Origin: Chania multitudinisentens RB-25
GTDB taxonomy: Bacteria > Pseudomonadota > Gammaproteobacteria > Enterobacterales > Enterobacteriaceae
DNA: 64,000 nucleotides
NCBI RefSeq assembly: GCF_000520015.2
Contig: NZ_CP007044.2
Coordinates: 1,426,001 to 1,490,000, forward strand
Direction: 5' to 3'
This document shows positions 8,513 to 17,097 of the stretch, piece after piece. Below the pieces are notes generated by a model. It searched no databases. It had not been told where the DNA came from and worked only from the letters and a program-made list of their open reading frames with translations. The position numbers were made by a program, and so were the translations under genes. Position 1 is the first letter of the stretch. Every line of letters starts with the position of its first letter.

Positions 8513-9762
8513 AGGCTGCGTATTCCATTGACAGTGTCTTTGAGTAATTGCCTTAAACCGATGCGGCGCGCATGTCGCCACAGTAATTTGCGTAACGGTG
8601 AGGGGGCATCGCCGTTGACTGTAAACATCTCTTGCAGCACATCAGCCGCTAATTGTGGGTAGCGGGTGAACCAGTGTGGCGACTGTAGCATCACTTCCGG
8701 CAGGCGGCGATATTGCTGGATCAGCGTCCAGAGAGTACTTTGCCGCAGCCGCAGCGGATAGTGCTCCAGATCCTGCCCGGCAATCAGGGTTTCAGCCGCT
8801 GCCTGTGCCGACAACATAGCCAAATCCATCCCACGTACCGTATGACCGGTGTTGATACACAGCCGTGCGGCGTCGCTGATCAGCAGATAACCGGGGCCGT
8901 ACAGGGGGGGAATACTCTTGGCTCCGCCTTCAGGGATCAGATGTGCGCTGTATTCGCGCAATTCACTGTGTTTCAGCAATGGCCGCACGGCCGGGTGCTG
9001 TTTGAACTGCTGCAACATCTGCGGCAGAGCGATTTCGCTGTCGGCCAGGCTGGAGAGATTGCAGACGACGCCAAGCGACAGGCTGTCGCGATTGGTATAC
9101 AGGAAGCCACCCCCGACTTTCCCCTGTGTGGGCTGACCAGCGAACAGCCAGGCGCAGCCGCCGCTATCATCCAGCGCGAAGCGGTCTTCCAGGCGCTCGC
9201 GGGGCAATGCCAGCACCTCTTTGACGCCAACGGCCATGGTAGCGACGGGCGGTTTAGCCTGAAGGTGGAACCGTTCACTCAGTAGCGTATTAGCCCCTTC
9301 TGCCAGGATCACCGTTTTGGCAGAGAGCGCTTCACCCGCCGCCATAACGCCGGTCACCCGCCCCTGTTGCACGATCAGTTCATCAACGTTGACGCCGGTC
9401 AGGCACTGCGCGCCAGCGGCCTCGGCCTGTGCCAGCAGCCAGGGATCAAAACGCGCCCGCAGCAGGCTGTAAGAGCAGGGCAAAGGGTGGCGGTAATCAA
9501 GGGTGATCGCACTGTCGCCACTCAGTAGCGACAGCTTTTCCTGCGTAATGGGGCGTTCCAACGGCGCGGTTTTAGCAAAATCCGGGATCAACTGGCTGAG
9601 GGGATAAGTATATAGACGCCCACCGCTGACATTTTTGCTGCCTGCCTGTTGGCCGCGCTCCAGCAGCAACGTGTTGATACCGGCACGTGCCAGCAACAAA
9701 GCAGCAGTGCAACCGGCAATGCCGCCGCCAACGATAATGGTGGCAAAATCTTCCTGTCCCAT
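8509..9762 (-). CDS. ygcN: FAD-dependent oxidoreductase YgcN (FixC/ETF:quinone oxidoreductase type)
   Basis: 417-residue FAD protein with an N-terminal Rossmann motif (IIVGGGIAGCTAALLLARAG, residues 9-28) and a GSKNVSGG segment, as in FixC and YdiS. Together with YgcO it should take electrons from the YgcRQ flavoprotein and pass them to the quinone pool at the membrane. GGGGA lies 10 bases before the ATG. ygcN-ygcO form their own operon, convergent with the main one. No copy of the GTTACT/AGTAAC leader was found upstream of it. Confidence 0.9.
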   Translation of the reverse strand: MGQEDFATIIVGGGIAGCTAALLLARAGINTLLLERGQQAGSKNVSGGRLYTYPLSQLIPDFAKTAPLERPITQEKLSLLSGDSAITLDYRHPLPCSYSLLRARFDPWLLAQAEAAGAQCLTGVNVDELIVQQGRVTGVMAAGEALSAKTVILAEGANTLLSERFHLQAKPPVATMAVGVKEVLALPRERLEDRFALDDSGGCAWLFAGQPTQGKVGGGFLYTNRDSLSLGVVCNLSSLADSEIALPQMLQQFKQHPAVRPLLKHSELREYSAHLIPEGGAKSIPPLYGPGYLLISDAARLCINTGHTVRGMDLAMLSAQAAAETLIAGQDLEHYPLRLRQSTLWTLIQQYRRLPEVMLQSPHWFTRYPQLAADVLQEMFTVNGDAPSPLRKLLWRHARRIGLRQLLKDTVNGIRSL

Positions 9763-9890
9763 TGGCGTTATCCCCGTGTGGTGAGTGGTTCAGAATAGCA
9801 TTTGTCGCCATGCGTTTATTGATTCTGCACAGTTTCTATACTGACTCTTTCCACTACTAGGTGGGCAGGATTTAGGAGGGCGTTAACGGT

Positions 9891-9915
9891 AAAAAAGGGC
9901 CAGTGAATGGCCCTT
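9891..9915 (-). terminator. Rho-independent terminator of panS
   Basis: On the minus strand an 8-bp stem (AAGGGCCA/TGGCCCTT, 5-base loop) is followed by a run of T. It lies 20 bases past the panS stop. Confidence 0.85.
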
Positions 9916-9934
9916 CGGAACAGCAGAATAGGGG

Positions 9935-10852
9935 TTATTCTTTGTTGATCGGCCGACCAGACCAGTAACCGGCTAGCAAAGAACCGGAAAGGTTATGCCA
10001 CACCGAGAACAGGGCGCCAGGCAATGCTGCCAGCGGCGAGAAATAAATCTTGCCCAACGTGGCCGCCAGTCCAGAGTTCTGCATACCCACTTCAATTGCC
10101 AATGTGCGGCAGGTGGATTCGTCAAACCCTAAGAGCTTGCCGCCCCAGTAACCACCCACTAACCCGATGCTGTTATGCAGGATCACCGCAATAATCACCA
10201 CCAGCCCGACAGAAGCGATATGGCTCTGGCTGCCTGCTACCACGGCGCTGATGATGGTGACGATACAAACCATCGACAGCGCTGGCAGGAACGGCTCAAT
10301 ACGCTTTACCGTTTTGGTGAACGTATGGTGAACGATCAGCCCAAGGCCGATGGGGATCACCACGATTTGCAGGATACTCAATAACATCCCCATGATATCG
10401 ACGCTGATTTCGGCGTCGACATACAGGCGCGTCAGCAGCGGGGTGGCAAACACGCCGACCAAGGTGGAGACAGCAGAAATGGTCACGGATAACGCCACAT
10501 CGCCTTTAGCAAGATAAATCATCACGTTAGACGCCGTACCGCTGGCGACGCTGCCCACCAGCACCATACCGGCAGAGAGATCCGGCGGCATGCGAAACAG
10601 CATCGCCAGCAGCCACGCTGCCAGCGGCATAATCAGGTAATGCAGGAAAATCCCCGCCGCTACCGGGCCAGGGCGTGACAGTACGCGCTTAAAATCATCC
10701 AAGCGCAGCGTTACGCCCATGGCAAACATAATCAGCATCAGCAACGGGCTGACGTAAGCGCTGAGGCCGGTGAAGGTTGTGGGCGTGTAGTAAGCCACTA
10801 CGGAGAGCAGCAGGGCCCACAGTGGGAATAAACGGGTTATTTTTGCCAGCAT
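9935..10852 (-). CDS. panS: Bile acid:sodium symporter-family transporter, PanS-like
   Basis: Inner-membrane protein of about 305 residues and 9-10 hydrophobic segments in the BASS superfamily. The segments VGSVASGTASNVMIYLAKGD and EVGMQNSGLA carry the two crossover regions of the family. The sequence resembles PanS/YocS proteins, which move ketopantoate-type precursors in Salmonella. The frame starts at 10873, but only the ATG at 10852 has a ribosome site (AAGGA, 11 bases). It follows lysC by some 40 bases on the same strand and may be cotranscribed. The substrate is inferred from family. Confidence 0.78.
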   Translation of the reverse strand: MLAKITRLFPLWALLLSVVAYYTPTTFTGLSAYVSPLLMLIMFAMGVTLRLDDFKRVLSRPGPVAAGIFLHYLIMPLAAWLLAMLFRMPPDLSAGMVLVGSVASGTASNVMIYLAKGDVALSVTISAVSTLVGVFATPLLTRLYVDAEISVDIMGMLLSILQIVVIPIGLGLIVHHTFTKTVKRIEPFLPALSMVCIVTIISAVVAGSQSHIASVGLVVIIAVILHNSIGLVGGYWGGKLLGFDESTCRTLAIEVGMQNSGLAATLGKIYFSPLAALPGALFSVWHNLSGSLLAGYWSGRPINKE

Positions 10853-10894
10853 TGATGATGTTTTCCTTAACATAAGGCGATTGGCGAACGTTCG

Positions 10895-12262
10895 TTATTC
10901 AAACAGGTTGCGATGCAGCGTTTGGACCACTTGCTCTGCATCAGCGCCGGGTACCAGGAAGCACAGATTATAGCTGCTGGCACCATAGCAGATCATGCGG
11001 ATATTGAATGGGTCCAGTACGCCAAAAACTTCTTTACCCACGCCGCAGGCTTGAGAAAGCTTATTACCGATCAGCGCGACCAGCGCCAGATTCTCTTCTA
11101 CCTCAACCCGGCACAACGAAGAAAGTTCGGTGAGCAGGGAGGTGGTCAGCAGGCTGCCGCCGGTAGAGGTCGAACCGGTAGTATCCATGGTCAAGGCGAT
11201 ACTGACTTCGGAGGTGGTGATCAGGTCAACGGAAATATTGTGACGAGCCAGAATGCTGAACACTTCGGCCAGAAAACCGCGTGCATGTAGCATGTTCAGG
11301 CTGTGCAGCGTCAGCAAAGTTTGCCTGCGGCGTAGCGCCAGCGCACGGAATAACGGAGGGTTCTCTGTGGTGTTACATACCAGCGTACCGCCCGCTGCGG
11401 GCTCTTTGCTTGAGCCGACAAAGACCGGGATATCGCTGCGCACGGCAGGTAACAGCGTGGCCGGATGCAGCACTTTTGCACCAAAGGTGGCCATTTCTGC
11501 CGCTTCTTCGAAGGCGATTTTATCAATGCGTTTCGCCGCAGGCACCACGCGGGGATCGGTGGTGTAGATGCCCGGTACGTCGGTCCAGATATCCACACGG
11601 CTGACGTTCAGCGCCTCTCCCAGCAGGGCGGCGGTGTAGTCGCTGCCACCGCGGCCCAGCGTGGTGGTACGGCCTTTGGGTTCGCTGCCGATAAAACCCT
11701 GGGTAATGACCAATGCTTCCTGCAAACGGGGTTGTAACAGCGTTTGGGCCAGTTCGGTCAAGGCGGCGTTGTCTGGTATCGCCCGGCCAAAATGATCGTT
11801 AGTACGCATCACTTTACGGACATCAAACCATTCCGCACGCACGTTACGGCTGTGCAAAAGCTCTACAAAAAGCAGGGTAGACATCAGTTCACCATGGCTG
11901 ACCAACTCATCGGTCAGTGCGCTGGAGGTAGCCAGCGCAGCGGCTTCTGAGAGCGTGGTGATATTCTCCAGCATGCGATCAATTTCATCACGGACCACCG
12001 TAGGATTACCAAGGCGCTCAAGGATGGCGTACTGAATGTGACGGATTTCGTCAAGTTGAGAGGCGCGCTTTTCGCTGTCACAACCATCAGCCAAGGCAAC
12101 CAGCAGGTTGGTGATACCGGCAGAGGCGGAAAGCACCACCAGACGGACGTTAGGGTTGGACAATACCACATCGGCACTGCGGTTCATGGCATCGAAATCG
12201 GCCACGCTGGTGCCGCCGAATTTTGCCACTACGATAGTATTTGGGGATGCTGCTTGATTCAT
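10895..12262 (-). CDS. lysC: Lysine-sensitive aspartokinase III
   Basis: Phosphorylates aspartate, the first step of the lysine, threonine and methionine pathway. The 455-residue product has the kinase motif VAKFGGTSV near residue 12, TTLGRGGSDYTAALL near 205, and C-terminal paired ACT domains for lysine feedback. The frame opens at 12310, but ATG 12262 has GAGG at good spacing and matches the usual start. Upstream lie a lysine riboswitch and a strong promoter. Confidence 0.97.
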   Translation of the reverse strand: MNQAASPNTIVVAKFGGTSVADFDAMNRSADVVLSNPNVRLVVLSASAGITNLLVALADGCDSEKRASQLDEIRHIQYAILERLGNPTVVRDEIDRMLENITTLSEAAALATSSALTDELVSHGELMSTLLFVELLHSRNVRAEWFDVRKVMRTNDHFGRAIPDNAALTELAQTLLQPRLQEALVITQGFIGSEPKGRTTTLGRGGSDYTAALLGEALNVSRVDIWTDVPGIYTTDPRVVPAAKRIDKIAFEEAAEMATFGAKVLHPATLLPAVRSDIPVFVGSSKEPAAGGTLVCNTTENPPLFRALALRRRQTLLTLHSLNMLHARGFLAEVFSILARHNISVDLITTSEVSIALTMDTTGSTSTGGSLLTTSLLTELSSLCRVEVEENLALVALIGNKLSQACGVGKEVFGVLDPFNIRMICYGASSYNLCFLVPGADAEQVVQTLHRNLFE

Positions 12263-12420
12263 GTAAAACCTCGTGTCAGGGATGCCATTCAAAGGGCACT
12301 TGATTTCCATAACCTTGGCACAAGGGAAGAGCGGTAAACAGGGAGCAGGCGTAGAGGTTGAGACTACGATACACCCAGAAGCGCCCCACCTTGCTGACCG
12401 CCTTTACAGGCGACCCATGG

Positions 12421-12578
12421 TGACAACTCAGGGGATTCAGCCCCTGTAGCCGACGTTAATGATTGCCGCTTTCATCACGCCTCGGCGTCGCTCCCCCTCC
12501 AGTGCCGTCATCGGATAACGGCTCCTCTGACACTCTACCTGGGCGACGCGCCTCTTCTGGCTTGCACACGGATGCGCA
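12421..12578 (-). ncRNA. Lysine riboswitch of lysC
   Basis: The minus-strand leader contains the conserved blocks of the L box in order: CCAGAAGAGGCGCG (from 12560), GTCAGAGGAGCC, GGGGGAGCGACGCCGAGG, CGTCGGCTACAGGGGCTG and AATCCCCTGAGTTGTCA (ending 12421). These match the E. coli lysC riboswitch closely. Some 160 bases separate it from the start codon. Lysine binding is expected to shut off lysC at translation and through mRNA decay. Confidence 0.95.
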
Positions 12579-12591
12579 AGTTAGGGTGTTA

Positions 12592-12620
12592 GAATTAACG
12601 AGTTTATGTGCTGCTGTCAA
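12592..12620 (-). promoter_or_regulatory. lysC promoter
   Basis: TTGACA (12620-12615), a 17-base spacer and TAATTC (12597-12592) on the minus strand give a near-consensus sigma-70 promoter. Its predicted start is about 10 bases before the riboswitch. Confidence 0.8.
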
Positions 12621-12684
12621 TGGGCAAACGGTGAGGGATTTTGTGCGGAGCATTAAGGGGGCTTTTCATGCGTTGAATAGTGGT

Positions 12685-12712
12685 AAACAGGGGGTTTTTG
12701 CCCTGTTTTTAT
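12685..12712 (+). terminator. Orphan plus-strand hairpin with T run
   Basis: AAACAGGG and CCCTGTTT pair around GGTTTTTG and run into TTTTTAT. It points rightward between lysC and pgi, where no rightward gene precedes it. Either it marks a transcript antisense to the lysC leader or it has no function. Confidence 0.5.
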
Positions 12713-12889
12713 CACGGTGATAACAGCATGTTGCTTGAAAGATAGAGAGTTTGTTGTGGAAAGGTAACAAGGAGAGCATTTCTGTTTGACAGTTAACGCC
12801 TATCGCAAGAAAAGAGATCATAATCGCGGGCGAACAGGCTACAATCGGCCCATCTTGTCATCTTCATTCTCAAGCATAAGAGCGTTGCT

Positions 12890-14536
12890 ATGAAAAATAT
12901 CAATCCTAGTCAAACCGCTGCTTGGCAAGCCCTGCAGCAACATTTTGAACAAATGAAAGACGTACAGATCCGCGATCTGTTTGCTCAGGATAGCGAGCGT
13001 TTCTCCAGGTTTTCCGCCACGTTCAACGATCAGATGCTGGTAGATTATTCCAAAAACCGCATTACCGCAGCAACCCTGGAAAAATTGCAGGCGTTGGCAG
13101 CAGAAACGGACTTGCAGAGTGCGATTAACGCGATGTTTGCCGGTGAGAAAATCAACCGTACCGAAGATCGTGCCGTACTGCACGTAGCCCTGCGTAACCG
13201 CAGCAACACCCCGATCATAGTTGATGGCAAAGACGTGATGCCGGAAGTGAACGCGGTGCTGGCGAAGATGAAACAGTTTTGTGGGCGCGTGATTGGCGGT
13301 GACTGGAAAGGTTATACCGGTAAGCCAATTACCGATGTGGTGAACATTGGCATCGGTGGCTCCGATCTGGGGCCTTATATGGCGACTGAAGCGCTGCGCC
13401 CATATAAAAACCATCTGAATATGCACTTCGTTTCCAACGTGGACGGCACTCATATTGCTGAAACGCTGAAGCCACTGGACCCAGCCACTACGTTGTTCCT
13501 GGTGGCTTCCAAAACCTTCACTACCCAAGAAACCATGACCAACGCCCACAGCGCGCGCGACTGGTTCCTGAAAACCGCCGGTGACCAGCAACACGTGGCG
13601 AAGCATTTTGCGGCGCTGTCTACTAACGGTAAAGCAGTGGCTGAGTTTGGTATTGATACCGACAATATGTTCGAGTTTTGGGACTGGGTAGGAGGCCGTT
13701 ATTCGCTGTGGTCGGCTATCGGTCTGTCTATTGCGCTATCGTTGGGCTTTGACAATTTCGAGCAACTGTTGAGCGGTGCGCATGCGATGGATAAGCATTT
13801 TGCGCAGACCCCGGCGGAGAAAAACCTGCCGGTGTTATTAGCTCTGATCGGTATCTGGTATAACAATTTCTTCGGTGCGGAAACTGAAGCAATTCTGCCA
13901 TACGATCAATACATGCACCGTTTTGCCGCCTATTTCCAGCAAGGCAACATGGAGTCCAACGGTAAATATGTCGATCGCAACGGTAACCCGGTGGATTATC
14001 AGACTGGCCCCATCATCTGGGGTGAACCGGGTACCAACGGCCAGCATGCGTTTTATCAGCTGATTCATCAGGGCACCAAGCTGGTTCCTTGCGATTTTAT
14101 TGCCCCGGCCATCAGCCACAACCCGTTGAGCGATCATCATGCCAAGTTACTCTCGAACTTCTTCGCACAAACGGAAGCGCTGGCGTTCGGTAAGTCTCTG
14201 GATGTCGTAGAACAAGAGTTCGCAGAGCAAGGCAAAAAGCCGGCAGAGGTTAAGCATGTTGCACCATTCAAAGTGTTTGAAGGCAACCGCCCAACCAACT
14301 CCATCCTGCTGCGTGAAATTACCCCATTCAGCCTGGGCAGCCTGATTGCGCTGTATGAACACAAAATCTTTACCCAAGGTGCCATCCTTAACATTTTCAC
14401 CTTCGATCAATGGGGGGTGGAATTGGGTAAACAACTGGCGAATCGTATTCTGCCGGAACTGGCAGGGGAAGAGACCGTGACAAGCCACGATGGCTCAACC
14501 AATGGCCTGATTAATCGCTTTAAAATATGGCGTTGA
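12890..14536 (+). CDS. pgi: Glucose-6-phosphate isomerase
   Basis: Interconverts glucose-6-phosphate and fructose-6-phosphate in glycolysis. The 548-residue protein is full length and carries IGIGGSDLGP near residue 155, VASKTFTTQET near 207 and the family signature GEPGTNGQHAFYQLIHQGT near 380. Its neighbours lysC and yjbE are as in E. coli. Confidence 0.98.
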   Translation: MKNINPSQTAAWQALQQHFEQMKDVQIRDLFAQDSERFSRFSATFNDQMLVDYSKNRITAATLEKLQALAAETDLQSAINAMFAGEKINRTEDRAVLHVALRNRSNTPIIVDGKDVMPEVNAVLAKMKQFCGRVIGGDWKGYTGKPITDVVNIGIGGSDLGPYMATEALRPYKNHLNMHFVSNVDGTHIAETLKPLDPATTLFLVASKTFTTQETMTNAHSARDWFLKTAGDQQHVAKHFAALSTNGKAVAEFGIDTDNMFEFWDWVGGRYSLWSAIGLSIALSLGFDNFEQLLSGAHAMDKHFAQTPAEKNLPVLLALIGIWYNNFFGAETEAILPYDQYMHRFAAYFQQGNMESNGKYVDRNGNPVDYQTGPIIWGEPGTNGQHAFYQLIHQGTKLVPCDFIAPAISHNPLSDHHAKLLSNFFAQTEALAFGKSLDVVEQEFAEQGKKPAEVKHVAPFKVFEGNRPTNSILLREITPFSLGSLIALYEHKIFTQGAILNIFTFDQWGVELGKQLANRILPELAGEETVTSHDGSTNGLINRFKIWR

Positions 14537-14566
14537 TCGTGCAGTACTAATCCGCTGTTTTATATG

Positions 14567-14595
14567 ATACCGGCCTGATAAGCCGGTATTTTTTT
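14567..14595 (+). terminator. Rho-independent terminator of pgi
   Basis: ATACCGGC and GCCGGTAT form a perfect 8-bp stem with a 7-base loop, followed by six or more T, 30 bases after the pgi stop. Confidence 0.9.
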
Positions 14596-14599
14596 ACTT

Positions 14600-15083
14600 G
14601 GCGTAGCAGTTTTTATTGATCTATATCAGTTAAATTGTACGGTGGATGGGGTTGATCAAATACGAAAAAATAATAAAACTCGGTGAAATATTAGTGAGGA
14701 AAAATTCAGGGTTTGATATTTAATATATTTCATTTTCAATATATTATGACATATTCTTCCTGAGCGATGGTCGTGTGCGGTTTGATAGCCATCTGCTGGG
14801 CATGTTTACCTCATCGGTAGAGCTGGCCTGGCAAAGATTGTCTACACGATGTAAATAAATTTGTCAGGTAGATCACTGTTTAGTTCGAATTCAGGATAAT
14901 TCGTTTCGGAGAAATCTATCTACGATATAAAAAACCATATCTATACTAAGTTTATATATTTACCCCTTATGACTCTAGGCTATTGAAAATATAATATTTA
15001 TCATAGCAATGGGGTTTTTCCTAAATTCTTAACGCAATTTTTTTTTAATTATCTCTTATGATATAAGAATTAAGTTTATCCAC
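14600..15083. other. AT-rich gene-free stretch upstream of yjbE
   Basis: No coding frame of note on either strand. It contains a CGAATT/AATTCG inverted repeat near 14886-14903. Two TAAGAAT motifs resemble one half of an RcsB/RcsAB box: 15064-15070 on the plus strand and 15031-15025 on the minus strand. E. coli yjbEFGH is Rcs-regulated, so this is the likely control region, but the sites are weak. Confidence 0.5.
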
Positions 15084-15188
15084 TATGCCCTTCTCATTTT
15101 AAGTTGTAGGGTGTTGGCTGCCTGCGTTGTTCCACCATTGTTGCTCTATTTATGTGGGCTACTGTGGTTTTGTAGTGTGAAGGGTATA
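15084..15188. repeat. Dispersed palindromic element, copy 1
   Basis: The ends are inverted copies: TATGCCCTTCTCA at the left and TGTGAAGGGTATA at the right. The left arm continues TTTTAAGTTGTAGGGTG. It is a member of the element family also seen at 31589, 36299 and 47863. It lies just before yjbE, and its right end overlaps a possible -10 hexamer (TATACT, 15185-15190). Confidence 0.6.
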
Positions 15189-15234
15189 CTATAGTTTCTC
15201 AGAGACTTAATTTTTACTGAAAGAGGGTATATGT

Positions 15235-15447
15235 ATGAAAAAGATATTGTATCCAGCAATTGTCGCGCTTGCGTTGCTTGGTTCCTCTAGTGCCTGGGCT
15301 GCGTTCCCTGTTCTTGGGGCAAAAGGGGTTGCTGTCGCTAAAGGGGCTGGAGCGGTTGCAGTAGTCGTCGCTTGTGCGTTAGTTGCAGACCACTATGGTG
15401 ATGATGAGCACAGTGCTTCTACCACCACCACGACTCGGACTAAATAA
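15235..15447 (+). CDS. yjbE: Small secreted protein YjbE of the exopolysaccharide operon
   Basis: 70-residue protein with a signal peptide ending at about residue 22 (SSSAWA), a Gly/Ala/Val-rich middle (LGAKGVAVAKGAGAVAVVVA) and a Ser/Thr-rich tail, as in E. coli YjbE. It stands directly downstream of pgi and upstream of yjbFGH as in E. coli. Molecular role is unknown; the operon is linked to extracellular polysaccharide production. GAGGG lies before the ATG. Confidence 0.85.
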   Translation: MKKILYPAIVALALLGSSSAWAAFPVLGAKGVAVAKGAGAVAVVVACALVADHYGDDEHSASTTTTTRTK

Positions 15448-15620
15448 CCTGTAAAAGAATAACCGCGTAATAGCCACAGTGCTTGGTGTTGCAGCCAGTG
15501 AGTAGAACCTGATGGGTTTATTTGAGTCAATGATTCGCGTGGTCGTGCTTGTTGGAAGCAGATTTTAACGCGATGAACAATGGCGCTACAGAAGTAAACC
15601 ATAAAAGGTGACCTACATTT

Positions 15621-15719
15621 TTGTCTGCTGCAACTTTAGGGGCTAAAGGTATAAAAGCGGTTGTTCTTTTTCTCATCTACGTTTCGGGATTGCTCAATTG
15701 CGCTATTTATTTTTGTTAA
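15621..15719 (+). pseudogene. Possible remnant of a second yjbE-like gene
   Basis: A 32-codon frame with a TTG start and AAGGTGA upstream reads LGAKGIKAVVLFLIY, echoing LGAKGVAVAKGAGAVAV of YjbE; the DNA is also similar there. It lacks a signal peptide and the Ser/Thr tail, and overlaps the start of yjbF by 22 bases. Either a decayed duplicate or a short coupling peptide for yjbF. Weak evidence. Confidence 0.3.
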
Positions 15720-16342
15720 TTATATGCTTATCCCTTCAGGCTTGTACGTCAGCTCAAAAGAACGTCAATGATACGATTTATCATCTGCTGTTTGAGTCGT
15801 CAGACGTTGAATTGACCGATCAAGAAATTCAGAGTCTCTCTAACCCCAGTGCCTATGTCCGTATTGATGGGCAGCAACAGATTGTGATGGTATTGGGGGC
15901 ATTTGAAAACGGCGAAGAGAAATGGGTGAGTCAGGATCGTACCTTGATGGTGTTGAGACAGGGGCGGCTGATCAAGACTCTGGGATGGCACGATAATTTA
16001 CTCAGTGTGTCTAATCTTGAGCAAGACCCTTTGGCAGACCCTCTGCGCTTAGTGGATGGTGCGCGTTGGTCGCACATGCTTTCCTGGACTGAAAATAACC
16101 AGGTTCGTTCCGGTTATGCAGAGTCCACCTTTCACCGATTAGAAGATCAACCCTTCACTATTGGCGGGAAACGCCAGATTTATCATGTCATTGAAGAACG
16201 CGTCACCGTTGATGACTTGGGTAAAAACTGGGTGAATCGCTTCTGGTTGGAACCGCAAACGGGCACTGTGATTAAATCAGTGCAGTCTATCGGTGCGAAT
16301 TACTTCCCGATTGAAACTACTTTATTGAAGCAGAGGAATTAA
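15698..16342 (+). CDS. yjbF: Lipoprotein YjbF (GfcB family)
   Basis: 214-residue predicted lipoprotein of the YjbF/GfcB family. The signal peptide ends in lipobox LQAC with Cys16. The start is a TTG at 15698 with GGG 9 bases upstream; no ATG gives a sensible signal peptide. It overlaps yjbG by one base (TAATG). Acts with YjbG and YjbH in polysaccharide assembly or export at the envelope. Confidence 0.85.
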   Translation: MRYLFLLIICLSLQACTSAQKNVNDTIYHLLFESSDVELTDQEIQSLSNPSAYVRIDGQQQIVMVLGAFENGEEKWVSQDRTLMVLRQGRLIKTLGWHDNLLSVSNLEQDPLADPLRLVDGARWSHMLSWTENNQVRSGYAESTFHRLEDQPFTIGGKRQIYHVIEERVTVDDLGKNWVNRFWLEPQTGTVIKSVQSIGANYFPIETTLLKQRN

Positions 16343-17097
16343 TGAGAAAAATTAATCTGCTCCTAAGCACATTACTGGGCTTTTTGTTTAGCCCCGTTCA
16401 TGCAGAGAGTCTGGTAACGGTTTTTTATTCGGATAAACCATCAGTGACTCTCGAAAATGTGCCTACGTTAGAAAGCTTGGTGGTGAATAACCCAGCCTTG
16501 CAAGGTAAAATCTGGTGGCAGGGTGCGGCGATAGCGAAACCGGATGCAAACCGCCTGCAACAGCAGAAGCAACAGCAATTGTTGGCACGTTTGACCTCGC
16601 TCAGTACCCTATTGCGGCAAGAGGGGGAGAGCTCTTTGGCGGCAACCGTTGAGAATGTGCATGCACAGCTTGCTGAGCTGAAAGTCGTTGGTCGTCTGTT
16701 TGTTCCGCTTGATCCTGACATGATCCAGTTAGATCCAGTCCTTGATCGCCGGTTGTTGGGAGAATATCAGGTCTATGTCACACCAGAACCGAGCAATGTC
16801 AGGTTATTGGGGGCATTGGCTCCGCACGGCAAGCGCAATTTTTTACCCGGCAAGGACGTCAGCTATTATCTTTCTGAGGTCCAGCCTCTTGATGGTGCTG
16901 AGCACGATATTGCCTGGATCATCACTCCTCAAGGGGAGTCACAACGCGTACCTATTGCTTACTGGAATCGGCTGCATAATGAAATGACGCCAGGGAGTCT
17001 TTTGTTTCTGGGGTTTGCTGCTTCCGCATTGCCTGAAGATTTCAAAGACATCAACGAGCAAATTATCTCGTTATTGACGCACCGGATCCCAGACTGA
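16342..17097 (+). CDS. yjbG: Periplasmic protein YjbG (GfcC family)
   Basis: 251-residue exported protein with a signal peptide cut near residue 21 (SPVHA). It belongs to the GfcC/YjbG family that accompanies group 4 capsule-type export. AGAGG precedes the ATG. The stop overlaps the yjbH start (TGATGA), so the three genes are coupled. No enzymatic motif was recognised. Confidence 0.85.
   Translation: MRKINLLLSTLLGFLFSPVHAESLVTVFYSDKPSVTLENVPTLESLVVNNPALQGKIWWQGAAIAKPDANRLQQQKQQQLLARLTSLSTLLRQEGESSLAATVENVHAQLAELKVVGRLFVPLDPDMIQLDPVLDRRLLGEYQVYVTPEPSNVRLLGALAPHGKRNFLPGKDVSYYLSEVQPLDGAEHDIAWIITPQGESQRVPIAYWNRLHNEMTPGSLLFLGFAASALPEDFKDINEQIISLLTHRIPD

Noticed and set aside
12463..12720. Plus-strand 85-codon frame opposite the lysC leader
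   Set aside because: It lies over the conserved lysine riboswitch and promoter, lacks a convincing ribosome site, and its sequence is explained by the RNA structure.
14813..14824. ATCGGTAGAGCT, resembling the RfaH ops element GGCGGTAG
   Set aside because: Only the CGGTAG core matches; the flanks and the wider JUMPstart context do not, so RfaH control of yjbEFGH is not supported.
15393..15602. Minus-strand 69-codon frame over the end of yjbE
   Set aside because: No ribosome site, no recognisable product, and it covers the Ser/Thr tail of yjbE.
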